Shown here: positions 31,495 to 40,326 of the stretch, one piece after another
Position numbering within the stretch: position 1 is the first letter of the stretch
How the letters are laid out: each line of letters starts with the position of its first letter
Source of the DNA: a virus
IMG/VR virus record: IMGVR_UViG_3300020578_000081
Coordinates: 1-58,094 of that record
Strand: one strand, 5' to 3'
DNA: 58,094 nucleotides
Translations under genes and position numbers: made by a program
Notes under the pieces: generated by a model
What the model was told of the DNA's origin: nothing
What the model saw: the letters and a program-made list of their open reading frames with translations, nothing else
Database searches by the model: none

Positions 31495-33396
31495 ATGACT
31501 GAAGTTAACGATAAATTTTCATATTCTCTTGTAAAGAATGAACAAGGTGCTTTTGCCGTTCGGTCTGTTGTTAGATCTTTTGATCTTGATCACGTAACCG
31601 ACAAAGACATTGTTTCTTTTTACAAGACATTTTCTCAGCATGCTTCTTTTGATACTGGTCTTTTGCCCCTTACTGGCACAGGTGTTCTTGCCATTCGTTC
31701 TGCTGGCAATCACACTCAGATTGTTGCCCAACATGCTCCTGGTCTTTATCACATAAACTGGGGTGCTTATGAAGGGGATTCAAAAGCTACTACGTATTAT
31801 CTTGCTCAGCCTTATCGTGTAGTCATCGGAGACTTTGATTGTGGCAATCTTCTTGGCGCAAGAATGTTTTATTCTCCTTATCCAATCACTTCTCCAGACA
31901 ATATTCTTTATCATGTGAATCTTCCCAACGTTAATTGCAAAGGATACCGCGGAAACGGTGTGGGATGGGTTTGTCTTTATCAAAATGATGATTGGTCATC
32001 TTTGCCTTTCAATGAAAAAGTTCTTCGTTTTATTGAACGTTGCTCTGGAGTAGAAACATACAATGACAACAACATGTCTGAAACAGATGGCCCTCGTTTT
32101 TATGCTTCTTACAACAAGCTAGAATATCTATGGGACCCTGCTGAATGGCAAGATAGGTCTGTAAGACATGGTTATGAGTGGACATTAGACGACCAACTTT
32201 GGATTCCTGTTCAAGTTAAAGGTATCGATGACCAACAAGGGCATCATGAAAATGGCCAATATCTCACTCTTGCCATGGCCATGCTTGGTAATTATAGGGC
32301 GTATTATAACGACAATAACGTCCCCAAGCTTTACAACGTTGTTTCTCGTCCTGACTTAGAACTTTCATCCACACAAATTGCTGACATTTTCAAAAGATCT
32401 TTTTCTTTGTCTCCTTCTATTGCTAGACATCAAACCAGAGACAATCCATATCAGTTTACTATTGAAAGTAGACAAAAGACCGGATCTGATGTCCTGCTTC
32501 CTATATTCAATGAAAATGAATCTGATTCTTCTTTTGTTTGTAGTTGCTGTGAAGAAGCCTATTCTGACCATGAACCCATTCCAACGGCCTACAATACATT
32601 GATTTGTGAACTTTGTGCTCAAGAAAATTATTGTTATATAGCGTCTACAAACAAATATTACGATACAAACGATGATTCTGTATGTTACTCACAAGAACAA
32701 GAATGCTATTATCATATAACTCATGATTCTGTTTTTGTTTGTGAAAATTGTTCTGATGCTTATGGTGTTTCTGGTGTGAGTCCTGAAAGTTCACAAAAAC
32801 TTAACCAACATATGTATACAAATTCCAAGTACGGTGTCATATGCGAATCTTGTTTCTACCAGTTTTTGCCAATGGATTCAGACGAACTTGTAAATTGTAA
32901 TTTTTGTTCCAAACCACTCATAAACGATCAAGATTATCAACCTTTTGATTATCATTACAAAACTTCCAATTGGAACGTTTCTACACTTTCTTCTGCGCCG
33001 ATGGGAACCTTCGACGAAGAAGGCAACTACACCCCGGCAGGAAATCCTGATTCTTTCAATGTCCAAGATTCTTATATATGCCACACGTGTCTGCCTAATT
33101 TTGTTTTGTGTCCTTGTGGTTTTCTCAAACAAAAGGAAGATGTCACTGCTTTCCCTCACCAAACAACTATTTCTGATGATTCTGGTGATCTATACACTGT
33201 TCAGCAATGCTGCATGTCTTGTATAGGTAACATTCATCTTGTTGTTCAGGAAGACGGAAGTCAAGAACTTGCGGCAGATTATGTGCCGATTTCTCAATCT
33301 GTTTTTGATCAAGTTATCAATTTCAAACTTTATCAACAAATGCATTTGCCTTATGTTGTAAATAACAAACCTATAAATTTATTTACGGAGATATAA
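31495..33396 (+). CDS. E2-like domain fused to multiple zinc fingers (possible E2/E3-like protein)
   Basis: A 633-aa protein from ATG 31495. Residues about 60-190 contain R-V-V-I-G-D-F, Y-S-P-Y-P-I, L-Y-H-V-N-L-P-N-V-N and G-V-G-W-V-C-L-Y (C160). These follow the strand, proline and catalytic-Cys layout of prokaryotic E2-like proteins. The C-terminal half (about 350-580) carries at least six C-x-x-C knuckles plus His residues, including C-S-C-C, C-E-L-C, C-E-N-C, C-E-S-C, C-N-F-C and C-H-T-C. A RING- or LIM-like treble-clef array is likely. The gene overlaps the JAMM gene by one base. Ubl transfer with substrate binding by the fingers is inference. Confidence 0.6.
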   Translation: MTEVNDKFSYSLVKNEQGAFAVRSVVRSFDLDHVTDKDIVSFYKTFSQHASFDTGLLPLTGTGVLAIRSAGNHTQIVAQHAPGLYHINWGAYEGDSKATTYYLAQPYRVVIGDFDCGNLLGARMFYSPYPITSPDNILYHVNLPNVNCKGYRGNGVGWVCLYQNDDWSSLPFNEKVLRFIERCSGVETYNDNNMSETDGPRFYASYNKLEYLWDPAEWQDRSVRHGYEWTLDDQLWIPVQVKGIDDQQGHHENGQYLTLAMAMLGNYRAYYNDNNVPKLYNVVSRPDLELSSTQIADIFKRSFSLSPSIARHQTRDNPYQFTIESRQKTGSDVLLPIFNENESDSSFVCSCCEEAYSDHEPIPTAYNTLICELCAQENYCYIASTNKYYDTNDDSVCYSQEQECYYHITHDSVFVCENCSDAYGVSGVSPESSQKLNQHMYTNSKYGVICESCFYQFLPMDSDELVNCNFCSKPLINDQDYQPFDYHYKTSNWNVSTLSSAPMGTFDEEGNYTPAGNPDSFNVQDSYICHTCLPNFVLCPCGFLKQKEDVTAFPHQTTISDDSGDLYTVQQCCMSCIGNIHLVVQEDGSQELAADYVPISQSVFDQVINFKLYQQMHLPYVVNNKPINLFTEI

Positions 33397-35042
33397 TGAC
33401 TACAGAACAAGAACCTTTGACATTGGAAGATCTAAATTATTTTTGGACTAAATCCGGCGTACCATGTTTTATGGCTGACCGCGACAACATAGAAGATATT
33501 ATTGAAAACCTTGGTTTTACTATCTATTATCTGATTTGCAACATTGCTGAAGATCGTAAAATAGAAAATAAAATATGGGACAAGGGTGTTCAAAAAGTCA
33601 ACACCACAATTTTGACTGACTTTTCTACTTCTATAGTAAAAGTCGTCAACAATTTTGTTGGTCGTTCTGTAACTCAAGTTAAGAATGAAGACATTTATGA
33701 TTTTCAGCCTGTTCGAGAAGGCGCTACATATTCTCTTCCTCCAATTCCCCGTGAAATTGTATCTAGACTTGATGAGTTCTTTAGGCTTGTTGACTTTCAA
33801 CATGGTACGGAGTCAATAGTTCTTTTGACATTTGATCCTAATTTTGTTGACAATTCTGAAGGTTGGGGAATTCTTGTTCCTGATCAAGTTAACACTTCTG
33901 TCCATTGTAAATATGATCCCGACAGTGTTGTTAATCAAAAGCCAGATCACGTTATGATTGTTGGTTCTGTCCACAGCCATCCCAACATGGCAGCTTACGC
34001 TTCTGGCGTTGATCACGACGATCAAGCTGATTTTGATGGTTTGCATATTACTTATGGTTGGCAAAAATCTGTCAACAATGGTGCCACTCAGTATCATATT
34101 GAAATGCAAATGAGTGGTTCTGTTTGGACACTAAAGCCAGAAGATGTTTTTGCTGACGTAACTTTTAATAAAGAACCAGATCCTCAAGTCATTGAATGGA
34201 CCTCTAAAGTAAAAAAAGTGCTACCCCCCCAGGGGGGTCCGCTTACGCTAACTCCGCCAACTCGCCCTATAGTTCAGGAGTTCAAGCCTCCTCAGCGGGA
34301 TTATATTCAAGTTGGTATTAAAGGCGATCCATTTCTCCAAGTATATCCTGACCCCAAAGATCCCAATCCATATATCGTCGTTGCCGAAGTGGACATTTCT
34401 AAAAATTTGTTGAATCTTAAGTGTCCTTCTTGCAATTCGGTTGTTCATGGTTACAGCCATGAATTTGTTTGCAATAATTGCGATATGTTATTTGCTCTTT
34501 GTGAAGATTCTCATCAAGATATACTTGAATCAGTTGATAGATACTTGGAAAGACGTAATAAATCTAAGAACGTTTCTGTTTATCTTTGGGTTGCGGAAGA
34601 TGATGATCAAGAGCAAATGATGCTCAAAATACAAGATTTTTACAATGTTTCATATTCAGATAATGAAATAGATGATGCAATGTCTAGTTCTTTCCTTGAA
34701 CCAAATAATCTTGATGCTTATTATTATGAAGGTTTTAACTATGAAAACACTGTTTGTTGCGACCGTCCTTTGAGTGATCTTTACCTCTCACCTTGCGATA
34801 AGTGCACTGTTCCTGTAACTTACAATGATATTGTGGATTATGATTATGATCATCCTCATAATGTTTACGATCCAACTGCCAGTTGCCATAATTGTGAACA
34901 CTATTACACTAGACAATGCGTTCCTTATCTCACATCCATTCTTGATCACGCAAAAGACAAAACAAAAATTCAAACATTAATAAAAGAATGTTCTTTGTTT
35001 GTACATTGGACTGTTAATAGCCTCGAAAAAGAATCTTACTGA
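33396..35042 (+). CDS. JAMM/JAB metallopeptidase with zinc fingers (PRTRC-A-like)
   Basis: A 548-aa protein starts behind TTACGGAGATATA. Residues about 125-235 form a JAB domain. The exact H-x-H-x10-D motif is present (H193, H195, D206, in V-H-S-H-P-N-M), with an upstream Glu in an S-E-G-W-G segment. JAMM enzymes cut isopeptide bonds or process Ubl C-termini. The C-terminal third holds C-P-S-C/C-N-N-C and later C-C-D-R, C-D-K-C and C-H-N-C knuckles, unusual for the family. In context it probably deconjugates or matures the Ubl at 35836. Confidence 0.82.
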   Translation: MTTEQEPLTLEDLNYFWTKSGVPCFMADRDNIEDIIENLGFTIYYLICNIAEDRKIENKIWDKGVQKVNTTILTDFSTSIVKVVNNFVGRSVTQVKNEDIYDFQPVREGATYSLPPIPREIVSRLDEFFRLVDFQHGTESIVLLTFDPNFVDNSEGWGILVPDQVNTSVHCKYDPDSVVNQKPDHVMIVGSVHSHPNMAAYASGVDHDDQADFDGLHITYGWQKSVNNGATQYHIEMQMSGSVWTLKPEDVFADVTFNKEPDPQVIEWTSKVKKVLPPQGGPLTLTPPTRPIVQEFKPPQRDYIQVGIKGDPFLQVYPDPKDPNPYIVVAEVDISKNLLNLKCPSCNSVVHGYSHEFVCNNCDMLFALCEDSHQDILESVDRYLERRNKSKNVSVYLWVAEDDDQEQMMLKIQDFYNVSYSDNEIDDAMSSSFLEPNNLDAYYYEGFNYENTVCCDRPLSDLYLSPCDKCTVPVTYNDIVDYDYDHPHNVYDPTASCHNCEHYYTRQCVPYLTSILDHAKDKTKIQTLIKECSLFVHWTVNSLEKESY

Positions 35043-35057
35043 AAGGGTTAAATTTTA

Positions 35058-35807
35058 ATGCAAGAGAATCAAAAACGAATTGTCCTTGTTGGTGCAGGAG
35101 GCATCGGCACTTGGCTTTCCGAAGGTTTGGCCAGATTGCTTGAATGGAAATATCCCAACTCGGCTATGCTAATTGTCGACGGTGACAATTTTGAGCAGAA
35201 GAATCTTGAACGCCAATCTTTTACTCAAATGGGCAACAAGGCTTCTGTGAAGGCTCTTGAGCTTACTGAGAAGTTTCATAATACAATTATCATACCCGTT
35301 CCAAAATGGGTTGTTTCTGATCAGCATCCTCCAACCGACGATGATTCGAACAAAATCAAGGCTTCCGATCTTATTAGAGAAAATGACATTGTAATCGCCG
35401 TTGTTGACAATTTTGCTGCACGTAAAATATTGTTTGACGCTGCATCGAAAATCAATAACGTAGATGTTTTCACTGGAGGTAATGACGATGCGTTGTTTGG
35501 TAGTGTCTACCACTATCAAAGACGCAACGGTCATGATATTACTGCTCATCCAGTGGAAACACACCCAGAATATCAAAACCCACCAGACCGTAATCCAGGC
35601 GAAATGTCCTGTCAAGAAAGAGCAGAAATAGACGGTGGTACCCAAATTTTGGCTACCAACATGGCTGTTGCTGCAATTATACTTGGTCGGATTCAACACA
35701 CCATAGTGTTTGAACAAAGTCCAGAACAATCAGAGATATACTTTGATTTGGCTTTGGGTATGGCTCAGCCATACAATCGCATGGTAACATCTCAAATTTT
35801 GGTTTAA
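35058..35807 (+). CDS. E1/ThiF-family adenylating enzyme
   Basis: A 249-aa protein has the nucleotide-binding G-A-G-G-I-G at residues about 12-17, then the D-G-D-x-x-E-x-x-N-L-x-R-Q signature of ThiF/MoeB/E1 enzymes, V-V-D-N-F and C185 in G-E-M-S-C-Q-E as the likely acceptor cysteine. It would adenylate the C-terminus of the Ubl and pass it to an E2 cysteine. The length is that of a minimal E1. It sits between the JAMM and Ubl genes, as in PRTRC cassettes. Confidence 0.9.
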   Translation: MQENQKRIVLVGAGGIGTWLSEGLARLLEWKYPNSAMLIVDGDNFEQKNLERQSFTQMGNKASVKALELTEKFHNTIIIPVPKWVVSDQHPPTDDDSNKIKASDLIRENDIVIAVVDNFAARKILFDAASKINNVDVFTGGNDDALFGSVYHYQRRNGHDITAHPVETHPEYQNPPDRNPGEMSCQERAEIDGGTQILATNMAVAAIILGRIQHTIVFEQSPEQSEIYFDLALGMAQPYNRMVTSQILV

Positions 35808-35835
35808 ATTCATCAATTAATAATAGGAGAAAATC

Positions 35836-36087
35836 ATGGAACTCAATTCCAATCAGACCAACATTTCCAATCAAAACGCACCTGCTAACATCCGTTATGG
35901 TGTTTACAATCAGCCTGCTCCAGTTTCCGGTAAGACTGTATCTGACGTTCGTCAGCAGTTTTCCAAGCTTTGGGGCATTGCTTCCGACGCCATTGCCTAC
36001 AAGGGCAAGGACAAGCTTGACGAGAACTATGTTATTCAGCCTGGTGACAACGTAGAGTTCCATCGTCGCGCAGGCGAAAAGGGCTGA
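35836..36087 (+). CDS. Ubiquitin-like (Prok_Ub / PRTRC-C-type) protein
   Basis: An 83-aa protein starts at ATG behind AATAGGAGAAAATC. The pattern V-S-D-V-R-Q-Q-F, W-G-I, Y-K-G-K-D-x-L-D-E-N-Y-V-I-Q-P-G-D-N-V-E-F follows a beta-grasp fold. The end R-R-A-G-E-K-G is characteristic of PRTRC protein C/Prok_Ub members, which terminate in a single glycine. If so, no proteolytic maturation is needed. Visibly GC-richer codon use than its neighbours suggests strong expression. It probably serves as the modifier for E1 35058. Confidence 0.82.
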   Translation: MELNSNQTNISNQNAPANIRYGVYNQPAPVSGKTVSDVRQQFSKLWGIASDAIAYKGKDKLDENYVIQPGDNVEFHRRAGEKG

Positions 36088-36123
36088 TTATTTTCGCGAA
36101 AGACTTTTGTCTTTCCAAATTTT

Positions 36124-36196
36124 GGGGGGGGACTATTAAATTAAATTTTATAATTTGAATTTGATTTATTAAATTCATTATGAATGGTCCCCCCCC
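36124..36196 (+). repeat. G8/C8 inverted repeat between the Ubl and ATPase genes
   Basis: Eight Gs at 36124-36131, followed by ACTATT, mirror ATGGT followed by eight Cs at 36189-36196. They form a 13-pair stem (one G-U) around an AT-only loop. T-runs follow. It could terminate the Ubl transcript, and the tract lengths make it prone to slippage. Confidence 0.65.
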
Positions 36197-36243
36197 AATT
36201 TTTTATAGAGGCTTTAATTTATAATTTTGATATTGGAGACTTG

Positions 36244-37842
36244 ATGTTGTTTCAACAAATTCAAATAGGAACTCCTGCGATATGGGTTAAGACAGTAGAC
36301 CCTTATCGCATTGAGGATCTAATTACCTCTTTTGCTAAAAGGTCTTATTTTACAATTAACAAAAATGGGTTTTCTCATTTTGTATCTGGAAAATGGAAAC
36401 CTTTGTTGATTACAATTCCAAATTCAGAAAGTCCGTCAAATCCCATAGTTACTACCACTGCAGATGTATCTGTGGCATTTGATTTTATGAAAAATTCTCC
36501 TGACTTTAAAGATCATACAAAAACTTTTATACATCATCAACATGGAGATCCTAAAGCATTCTCTATGATGTTTGGTTCATATATTGCTTCTTCTAGTTAT
36601 GAATATCGTTCTTCTTTCATGAACGACGATATATCATTGCTTCCCATTCAAGTAATTGTTCTTTCTCCATTTGATCCACCAGAAGATATTGCTCATATGG
36701 TTTATTTTCATGAAGATCTCTATCCCACTTTTGACGAATTGCATGATATTCTATATCACATATATCAATCGACTGGAAGCGACATAGTAGATAAAGCGAA
36801 GGCAAAAGATATCGCAAATTCGGGACTTGGTCTTTCTGAGTCTAAGTTCATTAATCTTTGTTTGACTTCAATTCTTGAAACCGGTTCTGTAGATGCTCAG
36901 TATATTTACAAATCCAAGATGTCTGATATCAAGAAAAATGGTATTCTTGAGATCATCAAACCTAAAATAGATTTTGATAGCATTGGTGGACTTGACAATA
37001 TCAAAAATATAATCAGCAACAACCTATATTTCTGGAACAACCCACAAGAAGCGCAGAAATACGGCATACAACCTTTGCGCAGAATTCTTACTGTTGGCGT
37101 TCCAGGCACTGGTAAATCAGCTATTTGTGAAGCCACCGCTAATGCTCTGGGTCTTGACCTTGCACGCACCGGTGTTAGTCAAGTCATGAATTCATTCATT
37201 GGCCAATCAGAAGCAAACATGCGCATGGTTTTTCGTCAAATCAAAGCAATGGCTCCTCTTTGTGTATGGATCGATGAGTTCGGTCGCGATATGTCTGGCG
37301 GTCAATCTTCCAGCCATGTAGACGGTGGCACTACTGATCGTGTTCATGGCGAATTTTTGACAGGACTTCAAGAACTTCCTGACAACGTATTCTTGATGTG
37401 CGCAGCAAATCAGCTTACCCATCTCAAGCCCGAAATGCTTCGCGCAGAGCGTTTTGACAAAATTTTCTTTGTTGGTCTTCCTTCTTTTGCTGAAAGAATT
37501 GATATTCTTAAAATATATCTTCCTAACTTTGATTTTAATCTTGAACAAATTGCTCATTCTATCAAGTATTTTACTGGTGCAGAAATTAAATCTTTGATTA
37601 AAGAAGTTACTTTTAATATTGTTTCTTTATATCGTCGTCCTATAACAACTCAAGATATTCTTGCTCAAGTTCCTTTGACCAAGAATATTCTTTGGAACAA
37701 AGACCGTCAAATGATTAAAGATTTATATGCATATGCGATGAACAATTGGGATTGGGCCTCTACCGCTCAGTACGATGAGTCATCTGATATACTTGGTAAA
37801 ACAAAAACCAACCAAAGTTCTAATTGGACAATCAAAGCTTAG
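36244..37842 (+). CDS. Ycf46-like AAA ATPase
   Basis: A 532-aa protein from ATG 36244, which follows TTGGAG at five bases. An earlier in-frame ATG at 36184 lies inside the C8 hairpin. The N-terminal half is unclassified. The AAA module has F-D-S-I-G-G-L-D, Walker A G-V-P-G-T-G-K-S (285-292), pore-side and Walker B V-W-I-D-E-F (D344, E345), sensor C-A-A-N-Q and an R-A-E-R-F-D arginine-finger region. It is closest in pattern to Ycf46/spoVK-type ATPases. No C-terminal hydrophobic-Tyr-x proteasome-docking motif is present (it ends WTIKA). A remodelling or unfolding role with the Ubl system is inference. Confidence 0.85.
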   Translation: MLFQQIQIGTPAIWVKTVDPYRIEDLITSFAKRSYFTINKNGFSHFVSGKWKPLLITIPNSESPSNPIVTTTADVSVAFDFMKNSPDFKDHTKTFIHHQHGDPKAFSMMFGSYIASSSYEYRSSFMNDDISLLPIQVIVLSPFDPPEDIAHMVYFHEDLYPTFDELHDILYHIYQSTGSDIVDKAKAKDIANSGLGLSESKFINLCLTSILETGSVDAQYIYKSKMSDIKKNGILEIIKPKIDFDSIGGLDNIKNIISNNLYFWNNPQEAQKYGIQPLRRILTVGVPGTGKSAICEATANALGLDLARTGVSQVMNSFIGQSEANMRMVFRQIKAMAPLCVWIDEFGRDMSGGQSSSHVDGGTTDRVHGEFLTGLQELPDNVFLMCAANQLTHLKPEMLRAERFDKIFFVGLPSFAERIDILKIYLPNFDFNLEQIAHSIKYFTGAEIKSLIKEVTFNIVSLYRRPITTQDILAQVPLTKNILWNKDRQMIKDLYAYAMNNWDWASTAQYDESSDILGKTKTNQSSNWTIKA

Positions 37843-37851
37843 CGAGGAATT

Positions 37852-38466
37852 ATGTCTATTGAAAAAACAGTTGACGATTTTATAGAATCAATTGAAATTG
37901 TTTCAGATGATTCTCCCAAATACACAAACACTCTTTACAAAAAGTGGTTTAAATCAAAGACTCAAAGTGGATTTCTTGCTATTAAACCCTGGTTTGATGG
38001 CATGAAATTTTCTATTGACATTGGCAAAACAAATTCTGCTGGTAAATTGGAGAGTAGTACGAATTGTTTTGTAGATGCTGTTGACTTTGCAGCATATCTT
38101 CGTTCTGTTGTTAGCGGAACAGCAGTAGCTAATTTTCCCCCAAACGAAAGATTGAATTTGTCTTATCCTGAATCTTTTGTTTCCTACGGTGGAACTATGA
38201 CAGCTGCTGGTTCTCCTATTAGCAGAATATTTAAAATTCAATATTATACTAACGGTGGTACTGCTGATCTTTTCAACTTTATTTGGAAAGTTGGTCATTT
38301 TAAAGCTAGAAAATCAGATACTGGAGCTTTCATTCCTGATATGAAAGCTCCTTTGTCTGTTGATTTTATAAGAGTTTCTAGACAAGACACTGTAAGTATA
38401 TCCTATCTTTGTGATCTTGCTCTTACTTCGTATGCCACTAACAACACAGAATGGTATGATGCGTAA
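37852..38466 (+). CDS. Hypothetical protein in the Ubl operon
   Basis: A 204-aa strand-rich protein starts behind AGCGAGGAATT. Segments such as F-L-A-I-K-P-W-F-D-G-M-K-F-S-I-D-I-G suggest a beta fold. It overlaps the next gene by one base. No family is recognised. Operon position is the only link to Ubl conjugation. Confidence 0.65.
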   Translation: MSIEKTVDDFIESIEIVSDDSPKYTNTLYKKWFKSKTQSGFLAIKPWFDGMKFSIDIGKTNSAGKLESSTNCFVDAVDFAAYLRSVVSGTAVANFPPNERLNLSYPESFVSYGGTMTAAGSPISRIFKIQYYTNGGTADLFNFIWKVGHFKARKSDTGAFIPDMKAPLSVDFIRVSRQDTVSISYLCDLALTSYATNNTEWYDA

Positions 38467-38837
38467 TGTCTGACAATATGTTTACTTCTGTGACATTGGA
38501 AGAAATGCAAAAGCAGGTCCAAGATCTTTTGATTGCGTTTGCTGCAAAGCTTGAATCTAGATTTGAAGATATTGAAAAATCGATTGAAAAGATTGAAGAG
38601 CAAATAGCTACATTGGTACTTGGTTTTGGCGAACAAGCTGTAAACATGGAAGGTCTTCTTGCTCAGTTGAGATTTTCTTCTCCTGAATCACAGAAGATAT
38701 TCATGGACACAATCGCCGAAAGCAGAAAGAAAATGCTCGAGGTCATGAGAGAAGGCGCTAATGATTTACTGGCTGGACAAAATCCAAAACTTGCCTCAAC
38801 CATTGAGAACTTGGCTGCAGAAAAGCTACTTGACTGA
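38466..38837 (+). CDS. Coiled-coil protein
   Basis: A 123-aa protein with a long charged heptad region (residues about 10-45: L-E-S-R-F-E-D-I-E-K-S-I-E-K-I-E-E-Q-I) and a second helical half. It could oligomerise as a scaffold. The function is unknown. Confidence 0.7.
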   Translation: MSDNMFTSVTLEEMQKQVQDLLIAFAAKLESRFEDIEKSIEKIEEQIATLVLGFGEQAVNMEGLLAQLRFSSPESQKIFMDTIAESRKKMLEVMREGANDLLAGQNPKLASTIENLAAEKLLD

Positions 38838-39039
38838 ACCCGTTAATGGTTCCAGTGTTCTTTTTGTAGACGAGGAACATTCTAATATTCTTTCTGATCC
38901 ATTTTATATATCCAAAATATATCCTTTGGCTAAGCAGGTTTATCCAGATATTTTATCTTTGCATATTGCTTCTATTGCTTTTCATTCTTTAATTGAGAAT
39001 GGAACTTTAATATTTGATTCCATACAGGTTGACTTATGA
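38830..39039 (+). CDS. Small hypothetical protein, uncertain start
   Basis: The frame is open from 38761, but most of that part overlaps the coiled-coil gene. A TTG at 38830 with four-base coupling is the most economical start, giving about 69 aa. It overlaps the next ATG by four bases. No domain is recognised. Confidence 0.5.
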   Translation: MTEPVNGSSVLFVDEEHSNILSDPFYISKIYPLAKQVYPDILSLHIASIAFHSLIENGTLIFDSIQVDL

Positions 39040-39677
39040 TATCTATTGATTCTATACGTGATCCAGATCTATCCGATTCTATAATTAACACTCTTGTTTT
39101 TCGGTTGGACGATTATCTTTATCCTTTGAATGATTTTACTACTTATCACCTTGCAACCAAAAACAATGCATATCTAAGATCTTTTGCACGTGACAATCCC
39201 ACCAATCAATGTTCTGTTACTTTATATCAAACTTTTATAGCTTCCATGCCTGTTAGCCAAATAGAAATTGCTCGTTCTTGGCGATCCAATCAAGCAGAAA
39301 GTTTTGATTATTTTTATATTGGTTCTAAAAACGGACTAAAAAATACTTTTTTTTACGATTATCTACCTTCTGCTTTTGATTATATTTTTACCTATTTTAT
39401 TACCAACTTATATATCAAACAAATAGGATCTGGTCTTGGTTCGGCTTTTTTGTTTGATACTTCTAAGTTTAGAGCTTTTGAAACACCTGTTCAAGATTTG
39501 GTTTCTTATACATCTTCCATCAATAATATCGTTACTTCTATTGCGGGACTTCAATCTGATCGTGATTATCTTCTACAAATAGTTGAAGTTCAAAAGTCTC
39601 AAATTCAAAGTTTACATCAACAGATAGATGAACTTAATAAAAAGATTTACTATCAATCTCAGATGACTTGGAGATAA
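39036..39677 (+). CDS. Hypothetical protein with C-terminal coiled coil
   Basis: A 213-aa protein is coupled by ATGA. The C-terminal 40 residues (L-L-Q-I-V-E-V-Q-K-S-Q-I-Q-S-L-H-Q-Q) form a coiled coil. The N-terminal part is Tyr- and Phe-rich. No family is recognised. Confidence 0.65.
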   Translation: MISIDSIRDPDLSDSIINTLVFRLDDYLYPLNDFTTYHLATKNNAYLRSFARDNPTNQCSVTLYQTFIASMPVSQIEIARSWRSNQAESFDYFYIGSKNGLKNTFFYDYLPSAFDYIFTYFITNLYIKQIGSGLGSAFLFDTSKFRAFETPVQDLVSYTSSINNIVTSIAGLQSDRDYLLQIVEVQKSQIQSLHQQIDELNKKIYYQSQMTWR

Positions 39678-39678
39678 T

Positions 39679-40326
39679 ATGTCTGACGATCTACCCGATA
39701 TTGAACGTATTAAAAAAATACTTGATTCTGTTAATGCTAGTATGAAATCTTTTTCTACTATTGATACAGTTCATGAAGATATTAAGCGCGCATTTAAAAT
39801 CATAGTTGAAACTTCTCAGACTCCTCCGATTTGTTCTTATTTTTCTTCTCCTGACATTCACAATCTAAGTTCAACATATGAATACGCAAACAAGCCTCCT
39901 GTTTATAATTGTTCTTATCTTGAAAAATCTCAGCCCGTAAATTCAGACTTTAAGTTTTGCTTTTTCCCTTCTCGGCAAACATCTTGCATGATGTACAATC
40001 CAGATATCAAGGTAATAGCTTCTACTAAAGTAAGTAATTTTTCTTCAGATACTTTTGAACTCATTGTATACCTTATCCGTTATCGTTCTTACAGTGGATC
40101 TTATCTTTACAAGATATATGACACTAACGACAATGTTTATTATGATCTCGATTATCAATCTGAAAAGGCTGATGATCAACTTGACCAAGAAGCAATTCAA
40201 ATTTATGTTGATTTTATGACTTTTTCTTTTCCAAATTTTCAATTTCAAGATATTTGTTTTCAGCAAGTAGTTGATACGAAAAAGTCTTTCCTGAAAAATT
40301 TAGTTTTTTCTGAGGTTAGTTTATGA
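39679..40326 (+). CDS. Hypothetical protein preceding the E2-like pair
   Basis: A 215-aa protein starts one base after the previous stop behind TTGGAGATAAT and overlaps the E2-like gene by ATGA. It contains five cysteines without a C-x-x-C pair. The C-terminal F-P-N-F-Q-F-Q-D-I-C segment could be a degenerate E2-like core, but this is weak. Unknown. Confidence 0.6.
   Translation: MSDDLPDIERIKKILDSVNASMKSFSTIDTVHEDIKRAFKIIVETSQTPPICSYFSSPDIHNLSSTYEYANKPPVYNCSYLEKSQPVNSDFKFCFFPSRQTSCMMYNPDIKVIASTKVSNFSSDTFELIVYLIRYRSYSGSYLYKIYDTNDNVYYDLDYQSEKADDQLDQEAIQIYVDFMTFSFPNFQFQDICFQQVVDTKKSFLKNLVFSEVSL

Noticed and set aside
35169-35729. Reverse frame opposite the E1 gene
   Set aside because: It is a shadow of a well-supported forward gene with conserved motifs.
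36244-37842. Proteasomal ATPase (Mpa/ARC type)
   Set aside because: It has no N-terminal coiled coil with OB domains and no C-terminal hydrophobic-Tyr-x tail. The AAA core fits Ycf46-like ATPases better.
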